Assembly: GCA_017618055.1 (NCBI GenBank)
Contig: JAFZVB010000005.1
Location: 27,139 to 91,138 of the forward strand
Length of the DNA: 64,000 nucleotides
Reading direction: 5' to 3'
Source of the DNA: Clostridia bacterium
Lineage (GTDB): Bacteria; Bacillota; Clostridia; Christensenellales; CAG-917
The position numbers and the translations under genes are program-made. A model generated the notes under the pieces. The model was not told the DNA's origin and searched no databases. It saw only the letters and a program-made list of their open reading frames with translations. Positions 43,005 to 52,286 of the stretch are shown here, piece after piece. Every line of letters starts with the position of its first letter. Position 1 is the first letter of the stretch.

Positions 43005-43990
43005 ACTTTATTATTAGAAGAAGCTTTATTAACCCTATTCATTACGGAAGCGCCTAATCCTTCCTCTTTTAAATTCTCTACAATAATGAAATCATACTTC
43101 TCTTCTGCCTCTCTTAATGCGGCATAGATATTATGTTCATATTGTTCAATGGTAATACCTAATGAAATAAAATTAAATTCGCTTGGATGAATAATATCTC
43201 TATAAATATCTCTATATACTAAAACAGGATTGAATCCTTCTTTCTCTTTTTCTTCATAGCATTTTCTTGCGCTCTCTGGACTAATAGCAACAACACAAGA
43301 ACACTTTGGTGCATAATGTGTATACTTCATACCAGGAGACTTCGCTATCTTAATAACTTTGTTATTAACATATACATCTCCAATTACTTCTTGAAGCATC
43401 TCGATAGTTACTGCACCTGGTCTTAATACAGTTGGTGCATCTGTAGTTAAATCTAGAACTGTAGATTCAATACCATACTCACACTCTCCGCCATCTAAAA
43501 TAAGAGGAACCTCCCCTTTCAAGTCATCATATACATGTTCTGCCTTTGTTGGAGAAATGTGTTTAGATTTATTTGCAGATGGTGCTGCAATTGGACAAGA
43601 CATAGCAATAAGTTTATTAGCAATTGGATTAGATGGCATTCTTATACCAACTGTCTTCCCTCCTGCTGTTACTATGTCTGGAACGTTCTCAGATTTGTTT
43701 AAAACGATTGTAATAGGTCCTGGCATAAATTTATTGGCCAAGGTATAGAAAAGGTCTGGAATGTCTTTAGCAAGGCGAGAAACCTCTTCTAAAGAAGAGA
43801 TATGAACTATTAAAGGATTATCTTGTGGTCTTCCTTTAGCAATGAAAATCTTTTTAACTGCGTTCTCGTCAAATGCATTAGCACCAAGACCATATACTGT
43901 CTCGGTTGGAAATACTACAAGTTCTCCACTCTTTATTAAACTTGCAGCTTCTTGTAATCCTTCTTCGCCTTTAACTATTCTTGTTTCCAT
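43001..43990 (-). CDS. L-threonylcarbamoyladenylate synthase (TsaC2/Sua5 type)
   Basis: 329 aa. Makes the threonylcarbamoyl-AMP used for t6A37 tRNA modification. The YrdC domain has VVFPTETVYGLGANAFD, KIFIAKGRPQDNPLIVHI, VGIRMPSNPIANKLI and PIAAPSANKSKHISPT; about 130 residues beyond it form the Sua5 C-terminal domain (KSPGMKYTHYAPKCSCVV). The start overlaps the stop of the upstream lipoprotein gene (TAATG). Its partners tsaB/D/E are not in this window. Confidence 0.93.
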   Translation of the reverse strand: METRIVKGEEGLQEAASLIKSGELVVFPTETVYGLGANAFDENAVKKIFIAKGRPQDNPLIVHISSLEEVSRLAKDIPDLFYTLANKFMPGPITIVLNKSENVPDIVTAGGKTVGIRMPSNPIANKLIAMSCPIAAPSANKSKHISPTKAEHVYDDLKGEVPLILDGGECEYGIESTVLDLTTDAPTVLRPGAVTIEMLQEVIGDVYVNNKVIKIAKSPGMKYTHYAPKCSCVVAISPESARKCYEEKEKEGFNPVLVYRDIYRDIIHPSEFNFISLGITIEQYEHNIYAALREAEEKYDFIIVENLKEEGLGASVMNRVNKASSNNKV

Positions 43991-45909
43991 TAGACTATTC
44001 TATAAACGTATGTATGAGAATCGTTATAAAGCTTGCCAATTACGAAGATACATTCTGGATTGCTCTTTGGTGCATATAAGGATGTGCCACCAATGAAGTT
44101 TGTTTGAAGAGCATTCATTCCCTCGATAATATTCTTGCTTGTATCTGTATTGAAATTCTTTATTCCATACCAGTATGGATATTGTGCTGAATAAGTGGTA
44201 TCCGAGTTGGCAATCTTATACATATAAACACCCACTCTAGTTATAGGATTGCCGCTACTATCTGTTGCAACGTCTGCAAGAGGTACACTATGGTCTGACA
44301 TAGATGTTACAACTACACCGTCCCTACCAATTAACTCATATTTAATCTCTGTTGCATTACCATTTTTAACTGTTCTCTTTCCGTAACAGTAATCTCCCAT
44401 ATAGGATGTAAGTGTTGTGTATTCAAATGGAATTACAAGTTCACCATTCATATTAAATGCACCATAATATGTCGTGTCATTCTTAATTGTGGAAGCGATA
44501 ATCATTCCGTCATTATATGCAGCTGTTGTTACAACTGTATCTGCGTTTTCAAATAAAACGTTGCCGTAAATATCATATGCTCTCATAACACTTGGCATGA
44601 ATGAAACAATACCAATGTTGTCTATGTACTTAACCATTAAATCGAAGAAACCTACGTCCTCTGCATTCTTTGGTCTAAGACCAGTAATACCGAAGTTACC
44701 TGTTAAAGAAATAACAATATTGAAATTATCATCCAAAATCATTTGGTCATATTCACCTAATTTGGAAAGTGGATCTATAAGAACGCAGTAACTTGCGTAC
44801 ATATAACCATCATTTAAGAATTGGTCTGCTGTAATACCTGTCTTTGTTGTACTTGCATTGTATTTGTTTGTTATGTTCATGAAGCAAACATCTGATTCAT
44901 AGTCATCTCTTGTGTCTGTTTCGGCATTATAGATATATCTCTTAACGAGATAGTATGTCTTTGCCTCTGTTTCATCATCTACTGCATAGTATGTATAATT
45001 CTCATCTACACTAACTTGCCAATCTTCATATACAAAGAATCTACCTTGTCCAACATATGTTACTTCAAAGAAATACTCACTACCCTCACCGTTATCCTTG
45101 AATACGGATCTTTCTGTTTCTTCAATAATTTTAATTGTTGTTGTGGTTGTGTTAGGTATCTTTACAATTCTAGAAAGTAATGTTGAAGAGTCTGCTGCTG
45201 GAACTACAGCAACATAATTGTCATATGCTTCAACCAAGTTAATATCCTTGTTTTCGTTTGCAACTCTTCCTTGCAATAAACCTGTGGAAGCTCTATAAAT
45301 ACAAGTATATGCTTCTGCAACTGTTGAACTTGCATCTTGAATGTTTTTATCATAGGTTGGAGCAACTGCTACGAGTTCATTAGATAAAATCTTAAGAACG
45401 TTTTCTATCTTTGCTCCGTTTGTGCCTACAAAATTCTTTTTAGAAATAACAACTCTTCCCTTAAGATTATATACTTCGGCTGTACCATCTGTTCTAAGAA
45501 CAGCTATTAAATTATGGGCTACTTTAATTGCAGTAATAGTTAAATCAAATCCATAGTCTCCAGGGTTTCCTGTTGTAGTAATCATAGCCTTGCTTTCACC
45601 AGACTTTACAAGGTTTAAGAATCCAGATGTTGAATCCTTTACAACGAATGCATCTATATCTTTAATATAGCCATAGTCTCCACCATTGCTAATTCCAGAA
45701 GATTCCGTAACAATGCTTACGTTTGCTGGCAATGTTAAGAGTAATCTAGAGGATGTGTATTCCTTGGCTGAAGATGTATTCTTATATACATCCGTATACA
45801 CCATTGGCTTACTCTTCTTATGGCAACTTGCAAATACCATTAAGCATGTAGCAAGCACCAAAATGATTGTTATAACTGCAATTAATTTTTTCTTCATATT
45901 ATTCACCAT
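43990..45909 (-). CDS. Predicted lipoprotein with WG-like repeats
   Basis: 639 aa. The N-terminus MKKKLIAVITIILVLATCLM is a signal peptide with a lipobox ending in FASC (Cys near residue 29), so it is predicted to be surface-anchored. The rest is beta-rich and repetitive, with WG/KWG-like units near the C-terminus (YYGAFNMNGELVIPFEYTTL; YELIGRDGVVVTS) and earlier propeller-like strands (AVLRTDGTAEVYNLKGRVVI). Function unknown. The start at 45909 overlaps the recO end by 11 bp and has GGGAG 8 nt upstream. Confidence 0.78.
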   Translation of the reverse strand: MVNNMKKKLIAVITIILVLATCLMVFASCHKKSKPMVYTDVYKNTSSAKEYTSSRLLLTLPANVSIVTESSGISNGGDYGYIKDIDAFVVKDSTSGFLNLVKSGESKAMITTTGNPGDYGFDLTITAIKVAHNLIAVLRTDGTAEVYNLKGRVVISKKNFVGTNGAKIENVLKILSNELVAVAPTYDKNIQDASSTVAEAYTCIYRASTGLLQGRVANENKDINLVEAYDNYVAVVPAADSSTLLSRIVKIPNTTTTTIKIIEETERSVFKDNGEGSEYFFEVTYVGQGRFFVYEDWQVSVDENYTYYAVDDETEAKTYYLVKRYIYNAETDTRDDYESDVCFMNITNKYNASTTKTGITADQFLNDGYMYASYCVLIDPLSKLGEYDQMILDDNFNIVISLTGNFGITGLRPKNAEDVGFFDLMVKYIDNIGIVSFMPSVMRAYDIYGNVLFENADTVVTTAAYNDGMIIASTIKNDTTYYGAFNMNGELVIPFEYTTLTSYMGDYCYGKRTVKNGNATEIKYELIGRDGVVVTSMSDHSVPLADVATDSSGNPITRVGVYMYKIANSDTTYSAQYPYWYGIKNFNTDTSKNIIEGMNALQTNFIGGTSLYAPKSNPECIFVIGKLYNDSHTYVYRIV

Positions 45910-46606
45910 AATTTATACTCCCAAAGTACATTGGGTTCGCTTTTATTCCTACTAATTCCTCTAAAAAGTATGCAAGATATGAGTTGGATACTTTTGCTAT
46001 CTCAACACTACCTTCACCACTTTGAAGATACTTTAATATATTTGTATTAACAGGCAAATCGGTCTGTTTATTGGCACAAGCACTACAAATTAGTCCAGCT
46101 GAGTCTGAAAAATATGCTGTTTCCACTAAATCCATACCACAAACTGAACAGTATTTATAGTCTATGTCATATCCGTTTTGCTTTAAGCACTCCTTTAAGA
46201 ATTCTGTTGTTACCTTCTCTGGTACTATTTCGTCATAGCATAGTTTAGATAGCATTCTTATGGTTTGTGCTAGCATTGTTTTTTGAGATTCATATGAGGC
46301 AATACGAGATAGTATGTCCATCATCATACAACCACAATAATACATCTCAATATCTTTTGTTATTGGCGAAAAAGAATCCGTTTGCACACAATCTGTTAGT
46401 GTGTAAGAATCTCTTTTCTTGGCAAGCATGAATTCTCCGAAGTTAAACATCTCTTGTGCATACTTAAGTTTTGCATTAGGTTTCTTAACTCCCCTTGCCA
46501 AACAGGTTATCTTTCCTAGTTCAAATGTAACTAAAGTTACAAGTTTGTCATTATCCTTGTAATCTGAAGATTTTACAACTATTCCGTTAACCTTAATTAA
46601 GTCCAT
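45899..46606 (-). CDS. recO: DNA repair protein RecO
   Basis: 235-aa RecFOR pathway mediator. An N-terminal OB fold (GIVVKSSDYKDNDKLVTLVT), a helical middle and a C4 zinc finger (CSVCGMDL ... GLICSAC, about residues 157-182) are present. The start overlaps the era stop (TAATG). The era-recO order is common in Firmicutes. Confidence 0.92.
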   Translation of the reverse strand: MDLIKVNGIVVKSSDYKDNDKLVTLVTFELGKITCLARGVKKPNAKLKYAQEMFNFGEFMLAKKRDSYTLTDCVQTDSFSPITKDIEMYYCGCMMMDILSRIASYESQKTMLAQTIRMLSKLCYDEIVPEKVTTEFLKECLKQNGYDIDYKYCSVCGMDLVETAYFSDSAGLICSACANKQTDLPVNTNILKYLQSGEGSVEIAKVSNSYLAYFLEELVGIKANPMYFGSINYGE

Positions 46607-47532
46607 TACTTAAGATCCTTTTTGTTGTATCCTAGTTCTCTAAGTAGATAATCATTGTCTCTCCAATGCTCGTCTACCTTTACGAATAATTCCAAGAAAA
46701 CCTTGCAACCAACCATTTCTTCTATATCTTTTCTAGCCTCAGTTGCAATCTTCTTTAGCATAGAACCACCTTTGCCAATAATTATGGCTTTTTGGGATTG
46801 TCTTTCACAGACTATATCTGCATTGATTTCACAGAGTCTCTTTGAATCTCCTTGTACCTCTCTCTTTCCTTTTGCATCTTCTCTAAACTCAAAAGTGTTT
46901 ATAGATACACTAAGTTCATGTGGTACTTCTTTATTTAACAAATAAAGAGTTTTCTCTCTTATGGTCTCTGAAACCATAAAACGGAGAGTATTGTCTGTGT
47001 ACATCTCATCTGGATATAGTTGTATGCCATCTTGCAAGAATGGATTAATAACCTTTAAAAGTTCTTCTAGGTTGTCTCCTTTCTTTGCACTAATTGGAAC
47101 TATTTCCTTTATTCCTTGTACAGAATTGAGTTTACTCAAAACTGTAAAGAGTGTTTCCCTTGTTATAGTGTCTGTCTTGTTCACTGCAACAATGATTGGT
47201 ATCTCTTTGGAGTGTTGCTCTAAAAACTCATAATCTGCCTTCTGCATGCCCTTAGAAGCGTCTACAACATATAATAGGGCTTCAATATCTTTCATAGAGA
47301 AAGATACGGATTGCATCATGTAGTCTCCAAGTTTATTCTTTGGCTTAAATATTCCTGGTGTATCTATGAAAACAATTTGGCTATCCTCTGTTGTGACGAT
47401 ACCAAGAATTCTATTTCTTGTTGTATTTGGTCTCCAAGAAACAATGGCAACCTTTTCACCAACTAAATGATTAATTAGTGTTGATTTGCCTGCATTTGGA
47501 AGTCCTACTATACAAATAAAACCTGTCTTCAT
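46606..47532 (-). CDS. era: GTPase Era
   Basis: 308-aa 16S rRNA-binding GTPase for 30S maturation. G1 GLPNAGKSTLINHL, G3 FIDTPGIF, G4 VAVNKTD, and a C-terminal KH domain (IIGKGGSMLKKIATEARKDI, about 250-270). Follows ybeY by 2 bp. Cytoplasmic, membrane-associated in homologues. Confidence 0.96.
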   Translation of the reverse strand: MKTGFICIVGLPNAGKSTLINHLVGEKVAIVSWRPNTTRNRILGIVTTEDSQIVFIDTPGIFKPKNKLGDYMMQSVSFSMKDIEALLYVVDASKGMQKADYEFLEQHSKEIPIIVAVNKTDTITRETLFTVLSKLNSVQGIKEIVPISAKKGDNLEELLKVINPFLQDGIQLYPDEMYTDNTLRFMVSETIREKTLYLLNKEVPHELSVSINTFEFREDAKGKREVQGDSKRLCEINADIVCERQSQKAIIIGKGGSMLKKIATEARKDIEEMVGCKVFLELFVKVDEHWRDNDYLLRELGYNKKDLK

Positions 47533-47534
47533 CT

Positions 47535-48011
47535 CTACCCCTTTATACCAAGTCCAGCTTGTTCTAATATTTGAGTTTGATGTCCTCTCATTACTGTCTC
47601 ATCTTTTTCTTCAATGTGATCAAAACCAAGTAAGTGTAATAATCCGTGAACTGTTAAGAATCCAACTTCTCTTTCTACAGAGTGTCCATATTCTTTAGCT
47701 TGCTCTTCTGCTTTCTCTCTACAAATACAAATAGTTCCAAGAATTACTCTACCATCTTCTTTCTCACCCTCACCAAAGTCTGATGCCTTAACTGGAAGGT
47801 TTCCTTTAATATCCTGATCCGGGAAAGATAAAACGTCTGTAACCTTGTCTATTCCTCTTAAAGAGTTATTCATTTCTTGAATTTCTTCTGGAGAAACAAT
47901 ATTTACTTCAGTAATGAAAATATCCTTTTGCTTAAAATGCAAAAGTGTTGCTGTTTCTACGTCTCTTATAATTTCTTTTTCTAGGTCTGTTGCCCTGTAA
48001 ATTCTAATCAT
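47535..48011 (-). CDS. ybeY: Endoribonuclease YbeY
   Basis: 158-aa metal-dependent RNase involved in 16S rRNA 3' processing. Signature near the C-terminus: TVHGLLHLLGFDHIEE (H-x3-H-x5-H). NNSLRGIDKVTDVLSFPDQD is the conserved N-terminal block. The start overlaps the HD gene stop. No dgkA or cdd gene separates it from era, unlike in Bacillus. Confidence 0.96.
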   Translation of the reverse strand: MIRIYRATDLEKEIIRDVETATLLHFKQKDIFITEVNIVSPEEIQEMNNSLRGIDKVTDVLSFPDQDIKGNLPVKASDFGEGEKEDGRVILGTICICREKAEEQAKEYGHSVEREVGFLTVHGLLHLLGFDHIEEKDETVMRGHQTQILEQAGLGIKG

Positions 48012-49561
48012 TATCTCTTATCTTTATCGTAGTCTACTCTTGAGTGATGAACGGATGGTAAAACTTCCATAATTGTCTTCTTTATGGTTGCGATATCTCC
48101 CATTGTGATAGGACATTCATCAAACTGTCTTAAACTAATCTTTTCATCTACTAACTGGTTAATCTTTTCTTCAAAGCCTTCCTTTGTTTCTGGCATATAT
48201 GCTCTGAATGCTGCTTCGCAAGTATCTGCAATCATAATAATTGCTGCAACTTTTGTTTGTGGTTTTGGACCAGCATAAACATATCCTTGCATATCCAAAT
48301 CGCCTTCTGTTAATGAAAGTGCTTTTCTGTAGAAGTAACCAACTGGTGCTGTACCATGGTGTTGTCTTGCTATATCACAAATTTCTTTTGGCATATGATA
48401 TTGTTTTAACAATATTTCACCAAACATTGTGTGAGATGTAATCATACGTACTGAAACCTCAGGAATTAATTCATCATGAGGATTGTATGTAGATTGGTTC
48501 TCTGCAAAGTATTCTGGTGATTTTAACTTACCTACGTCATGATAGTATGCTGCACAACGAGCAAGATGTGGGTTTTCTCCAATAGCCTGTGCACAAGCAT
48601 CTGCCAAATTTCCAACAACTAGAGAGTGGTTAAATGTTCCTGGTGCTTCAGAAGCAAGTCTCTTAAGAAGTGGGTTGTTAAGGTTTGTAAGCTCATCTAA
48701 CTTAAAGTTATCTGCGATATTAAATATTCCTTCAAAGATTGCAACAAATGGCATAAATACTAAGATAGAAACGAAGTTACCACCAAATCCAAATACTGAG
48801 TTCCAAAGGATATCCATTGGTTGCCATGAGGACTTGGATAATGCTCCAACTGCTACTGTAGATAATGCATCCATTATTGTTGCTATAATTGCACCACCTA
48901 ATGCTCCTACTATAAACTTTAATCTTGTATTGTTTTGGGATACTAAGAAAAGAATTAGGATTGCACTAATCATGTTGGAAAGAATAGAAATCAATACTAA
49001 GTTTCCATTATACCCTTCAAATACACCTGTGAATGTGAAAGTGAATGCAGTTAAAACTGTGAGAATGAATGTACAAATCATTGCTTCTCTTCTACCAATT
49101 AATTCAACAATAACAAGTGCTGTGAATGACATAGGTAAAAGGAATACTGTTGCCTCTGCAATGGATGGATCTGGCATAACACCTTTGAGCAATGTTGAAA
49201 CTGTTATAATTGCTAAATAGTTCATTGCAACAACTATGGAACAAAGTATGTAATTTCTTCCAAGCTTGTATATTCTGTTGTTTCTATTTAATGCAAAGAA
49301 TGCAAAGAATAATGTTGCAAATACTATGCCGAAACAAATTAAGGTTGAAATTGCATCCCCTAAATACTCAAGTGAGAAATTGTCTAAGAAATTATGAGTC
49401 TTTGCAGGATTTAAATCTGCAATAAATAATGCAAATGCAAAACATCCTATGGAAAGTATTAACATAGGTACAAATGCTGCCCAGAAATTCTTAGAAAACC
49501 AAATTTGTTTCTCCTTCTTTTGTCTTCTGATTACCGATAAATCTTGAATATCATCAATCAT
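48011..49561 (-). CDS. PgpH-like membrane HD-domain phosphodiesterase, short form
   Basis: 516 aa. One N-terminal TM, a very short extracytoplasmic stretch, then about seven TMs (7TMR-HD type) and a cytoplasmic HD domain: FNHSLVVGNLADACAQ, AAYYHDVGKLKSPEYF, HTMFGEILLKQY and ICDIARQHHGT provide the H...HD...H...HH metal ligands. Family members in this gene position degrade cyclic di-AMP. PgpH proteins are normally about 700 aa with a large external HDED domain, which is missing here, so sensing would differ. Located phoH-HD-ybeY as in other Firmicutes. Confidence 0.88.
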   Translation of the reverse strand: MIDDIQDLSVIRRQKKEKQIWFSKNFWAAFVPMLILSIGCFAFALFIADLNPAKTHNFLDNFSLEYLGDAISTLICFGIVFATLFFAFFALNRNNRIYKLGRNYILCSIVVAMNYLAIITVSTLLKGVMPDPSIAEATVFLLPMSFTALVIVELIGRREAMICTFILTVLTAFTFTFTGVFEGYNGNLVLISILSNMISAILILFLVSQNNTRLKFIVGALGGAIIATIMDALSTVAVGALSKSSWQPMDILWNSVFGFGGNFVSILVFMPFVAIFEGIFNIADNFKLDELTNLNNPLLKRLASEAPGTFNHSLVVGNLADACAQAIGENPHLARCAAYYHDVGKLKSPEYFAENQSTYNPHDELIPEVSVRMITSHTMFGEILLKQYHMPKEICDIARQHHGTAPVGYFYRKALSLTEGDLDMQGYVYAGPKPQTKVAAIIMIADTCEAAFRAYMPETKEGFEEKINQLVDEKISLRQFDECPITMGDIATIKKTIMEVLPSVHHSRVDYDKDKR

Positions 49562-50510
49562 TGTTATCTCCTGACGAGTCTTCTTTTACTCTGTTTTGTT
49601 CTTCTTTTAATTTTTCGTCCTTTTCATAGGCTTTTACTATCCTTGTAACCATTTCGTTACGAACAATATCCTTTGAACCAAGACTGATTATATTTACACC
49701 CTCTACACCATCCAAAATACGTAGTGCATCTTTCATACCAGATTCCACATGTCTTGGAAGGTCTATTTGAGTAATGTCTCCTGTGATAACCATCTTACTG
49801 CCATCACCCATACGAGTTAGGAACATCTTCATTTGTTCTTTTGTTGTGTTTTGTGCTTCATCTAAGATAATGAATGCATTGGAAAGTGTTCTTCCTCTCA
49901 TATATGCAAGTGGCGCAACCTCGATGATTTGTTTTTCAATGTACTTGAGATATGTTTCTCCGAGCATTTCTTGAAGTGCATCATATAGTGGCTTAAGATA
50001 TGGATCTACTTTTTCTGTTAAATCACCTGGAAGGAATCCTAATTTCTCTCCTGCTTCTACTGCTGGACGTGTAAGGATAATTCTTTCTATATTGTGATTT
50101 TTGAGTTCATATGCTGCAACTGCTACTGCAAGATATGTCTTACCTGTTCCTGCTGGTCCAACTGCAAAGACAACTGAATCTTTCTTCATTGCTTCTACAT
50201 AAGCATGTTGTCCTGGGGATTTTGCTCTAATGATTTTTCCCTTTTGTGTAATTGCAATTGTTCCAAGAAGATTGTTGATGGAGTCTAGTCTTCCCTTTTT
50301 AACAAGGTCTATAACTACCATAACAAGTTGAGTTGTAATATCCTCTTTCTTTGCAAGATTCTTTAAAGCATTAATGGCTGCTAATGTTTGTTCTACATTA
50401 GTGTCTTCACCAGTAACTTTAATAACAGAATTCGACGTGAAAATCTTTACATCAAACTCATCTGATAGTGTGGATATGTTTTTGTCACATGTCCCAAATA
50501 CGTTTTGCAT
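49554..50510 (-). CDS. PhoH family ATPase (start probably further upstream at an ATA/ATT codon)
   Basis: 318 aa from the ATG at 50510. P-loop ATPase with Walker A FAVGPAGTGKTYLAV, FIILDEAQNTT and MVITGDITQIDLP, plus an N-terminal KH-like region. The ATG lacks a proper ribosome site, while a strong AAAGGAG lies at 50564-50570. Between it and the ATG the frame is open, encodes GTLTKELHFDNYED, and resembles the N-terminus of homologues, but offers only ATA (50555) or ATT (50558) as a start. First gene of the phoH-HD-ybeY-era-recO run, with a promoter at 50599-50627. Substrate unknown; homologues act in RNA metabolism. Confidence 0.9.
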   Translation of the reverse strand: MQNVFGTCDKNISTLSDEFDVKIFTSNSVIKVTGEDTNVEQTLAAINALKNLAKKEDITTQLVMVVIDLVKKGRLDSINNLLGTIAITQKGKIIRAKSPGQHAYVEAMKKDSVVFAVGPAGTGKTYLAVAVAAYELKNHNIERIILTRPAVEAGEKLGFLPGDLTEKVDPYLKPLYDALQEMLGETYLKYIEKQIIEVAPLAYMRGRTLSNAFIILDEAQNTTKEQMKMFLTRMGDGSKMVITGDITQIDLPRHVESGMKDALRILDGVEGVNIISLGSKDIVRNEMVTRIVKAYEKDEKLKEEQNRVKEDSSGDNND

Positions 50511-50598
50511 ATCTTCATAATTATCAAAATGAAGTTCTTTAGTTAGTGTTCCTATAATTGCTCTCCTTTATGCGTGCGCATAGGTTATACTTATCTAG

Positions 50599-50627
50599 AT
50601 TCTAGCACTTAAAAATAATTCTTACAA
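50599..50627 (-). promoter_or_regulatory. Promoter of the phoH-HD-ybeY-era-recO run
   Basis: Minus strand: TTGTAA, 17 bp, TAGAAT, about 30 bp before the AAAGGAG site. Confidence 0.65.
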
Positions 50628-50632
50628 GAAAA

Positions 50633-50664
50633 TTTAAGTATGCATTTTAAAATACATACTTAAA
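50633..50664. repeat. 32-bp near-perfect palindrome between dnaB and phoH
   Basis: Arms TTTAAGTATG / CATACTTAAA around a central ATTTTAAAAT, one mismatched pair in 16. It lies just upstream of the phoH -35 box, so it could be an operator or part of the dnaB transcription end. Confidence 0.6.
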
Positions 50665-50670
50665 AATTAA

Positions 50671-50700
50671 AAATCCCACCATCCGAAGACAGTGGGAAAA
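50671..50700 (-). terminator. Terminator of dnaB
   Basis: TCCCAC (50674-50679) / GTGGGA (50692-50697) stem; on the minus strand a TTTTTAATTTTT run follows, about 20 bp past the dnaB stop. Confidence 0.8.
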
Positions 50701-50717
50701 TATAGTTTTTCGGCATT

Positions 50718-52286
50718 CTAATAGTCTAAATCGTCATCATTTATTTGTTGTAATCCATTATCTACATCGGATGCATTAAATACCATATCGTCATCGTCTG
50801 CAGCATCTTCAATCATATCGTCATCTTTAGCAACGGTAGGTGTTGAAACTGTTGGTACAACAATTTGTGGTGGTAATACTGGATCACCAAAGTTAGCCTC
50901 ATCACCGAGGTCTTGATTATCATGTTGTCTAAATGTTGTAATGCTTGGATACCAAGCAAGGTTAATATCCCCTTGTGGACCATTACGGTTTTTCTTAATT
51001 AGTAATTCAACTAATCCACCTTCTTCATTTCTAGGTGTTGAGGATGGTCTATGTAAGAACATTACAACGTCAGCGTCCTGCTCAATTTGTCCAGATTCAC
51101 GGAGGTCTTCAAGGTCTGGCTTTGGTTCAACCTTACTTCCCTTTCCATCATCCTTTGCACGAATTCTACGAAGCTGTGAAAGAACTATGATTGGTACTTC
51201 TAATTCCTTTGCGAATAACTTTAAGCTACGAGAAAGAGATGCAACAACTTCAGATCTACTGGACATTGTTTGTCCCTTAATTGTATCGTTCATCATAAGT
51301 TGTAAGTAGTCAATTACTACCAAATCCAACTTGCCCTTCTCTCTTTGTAATTTCTTACACTTTGAGAAAATTAAGCTAGGTGTATTCATAGCATAGTCGT
51401 CAATATACAACTCTGTTTTTGTGATTTGAGAATAAGCATTCATCTCTCTTGCTGTTTCTAGTGGAGATAATTTTGCTCTTGAGTTCATATCACTAAGTGA
51501 TACACCAGAGATGGATGCAAGAATACGTTTTGCAAGGTTAACAGAGCTCATTTCCAATGAGAAGAATGCTACTCTCTTCTTTTGTCTTAATACTGCATCT
51601 GTTGCAATATTTAATGCGAATGCTGTTTTACCAACGGAAGGACGAGCTGCGATAATAATAATTTCGCCAGGCTTCATACCTTTTAACTTGCTATCCAAAA
51701 GCTCTATGTTTGTATAAACATAATTTGTTTGGTTTAGACCTTGTTGTGTTGCTGTAATAATGTTTTGTGCTTCTGCAAAAACAGTACTTGCATGTGTTAA
51801 GTCTCTAATATCTAATTCATCTTCAATCTTGGTTATTGCATTCTCGGCAACATTAAGTGCTGCATCTGCATCATCTGCTGTATACGCATTTTCCAAAATT
51901 GTATTACCAGCTTGTATTAATCTTCTAAGTGTAGAATCTCTTTGTAAAATCTTAAGATGCTCATTTGCTAAAACTGAACTAATAACACTATTGCAAAGAT
52001 AGGATAAATACTCTGCTCCACCTATCTCATCATATTTGTCCATTAAAGTTAATTTATCTTGTACAACATAGAAATCTATGGCTTTAGATTCTCTATTTAA
52101 TTCTTGAAGTGCATCAAAGATGATACGATGTTTTGCATCGAAAAAGTCTTCTCTTTTAAGTCTAGGTATAATATCGCTAGCGACATTATTATCTATCATT
52201 AATTCTCCAAGCAATGCTTGTTCTACGTCTAGGCTATAAGGTTCCTTTCTAACGGCTCCTTTTGGTTTCTTATCTGCTTTAGGCAT
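50718..52286 (-). CDS. dnaB: Replicative DNA helicase DnaB
   Basis: 522-aa hexameric replication fork helicase (DnaC in Bacillus nomenclature). The N-terminal primase-interacting domain starts DVEQALLGELMIDNNVA; the RecA-like core has Walker A IIAARPSVGKTAFAL, FFSLEMSSVNLAKR, VVIDYLQLM and VIVLSQLRR. A ~75-residue Asp-rich C-terminal tail (DDDMIEDAADDDDM) is longer than usual. Last gene of the gyrB-gyrA-DUF1846-pepF-lipoprotein run; it overlaps the upstream gene by 8 bp. GGGAG start site. Confidence 0.96.
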   Translation of the reverse strand: MPKADKKPKGAVRKEPYSLDVEQALLGELMIDNNVASDIIPRLKREDFFDAKHRIIFDALQELNRESKAIDFYVVQDKLTLMDKYDEIGGAEYLSYLCNSVISSVLANEHLKILQRDSTLRRLIQAGNTILENAYTADDADAALNVAENAITKIEDELDIRDLTHASTVFAEAQNIITATQQGLNQTNYVYTNIELLDSKLKGMKPGEIIIIAARPSVGKTAFALNIATDAVLRQKKRVAFFSLEMSSVNLAKRILASISGVSLSDMNSRAKLSPLETAREMNAYSQITKTELYIDDYAMNTPSLIFSKCKKLQREKGKLDLVVIDYLQLMMNDTIKGQTMSSRSEVVASLSRSLKLFAKELEVPIIVLSQLRRIRAKDDGKGSKVEPKPDLEDLRESGQIEQDADVVMFLHRPSSTPRNEEGGLVELLIKKNRNGPQGDINLAWYPSITTFRQHDNQDLGDEANFGDPVLPPQIVVPTVSTPTVAKDDDMIEDAADDDDMVFNASDVDNGLQQINDDDLDY

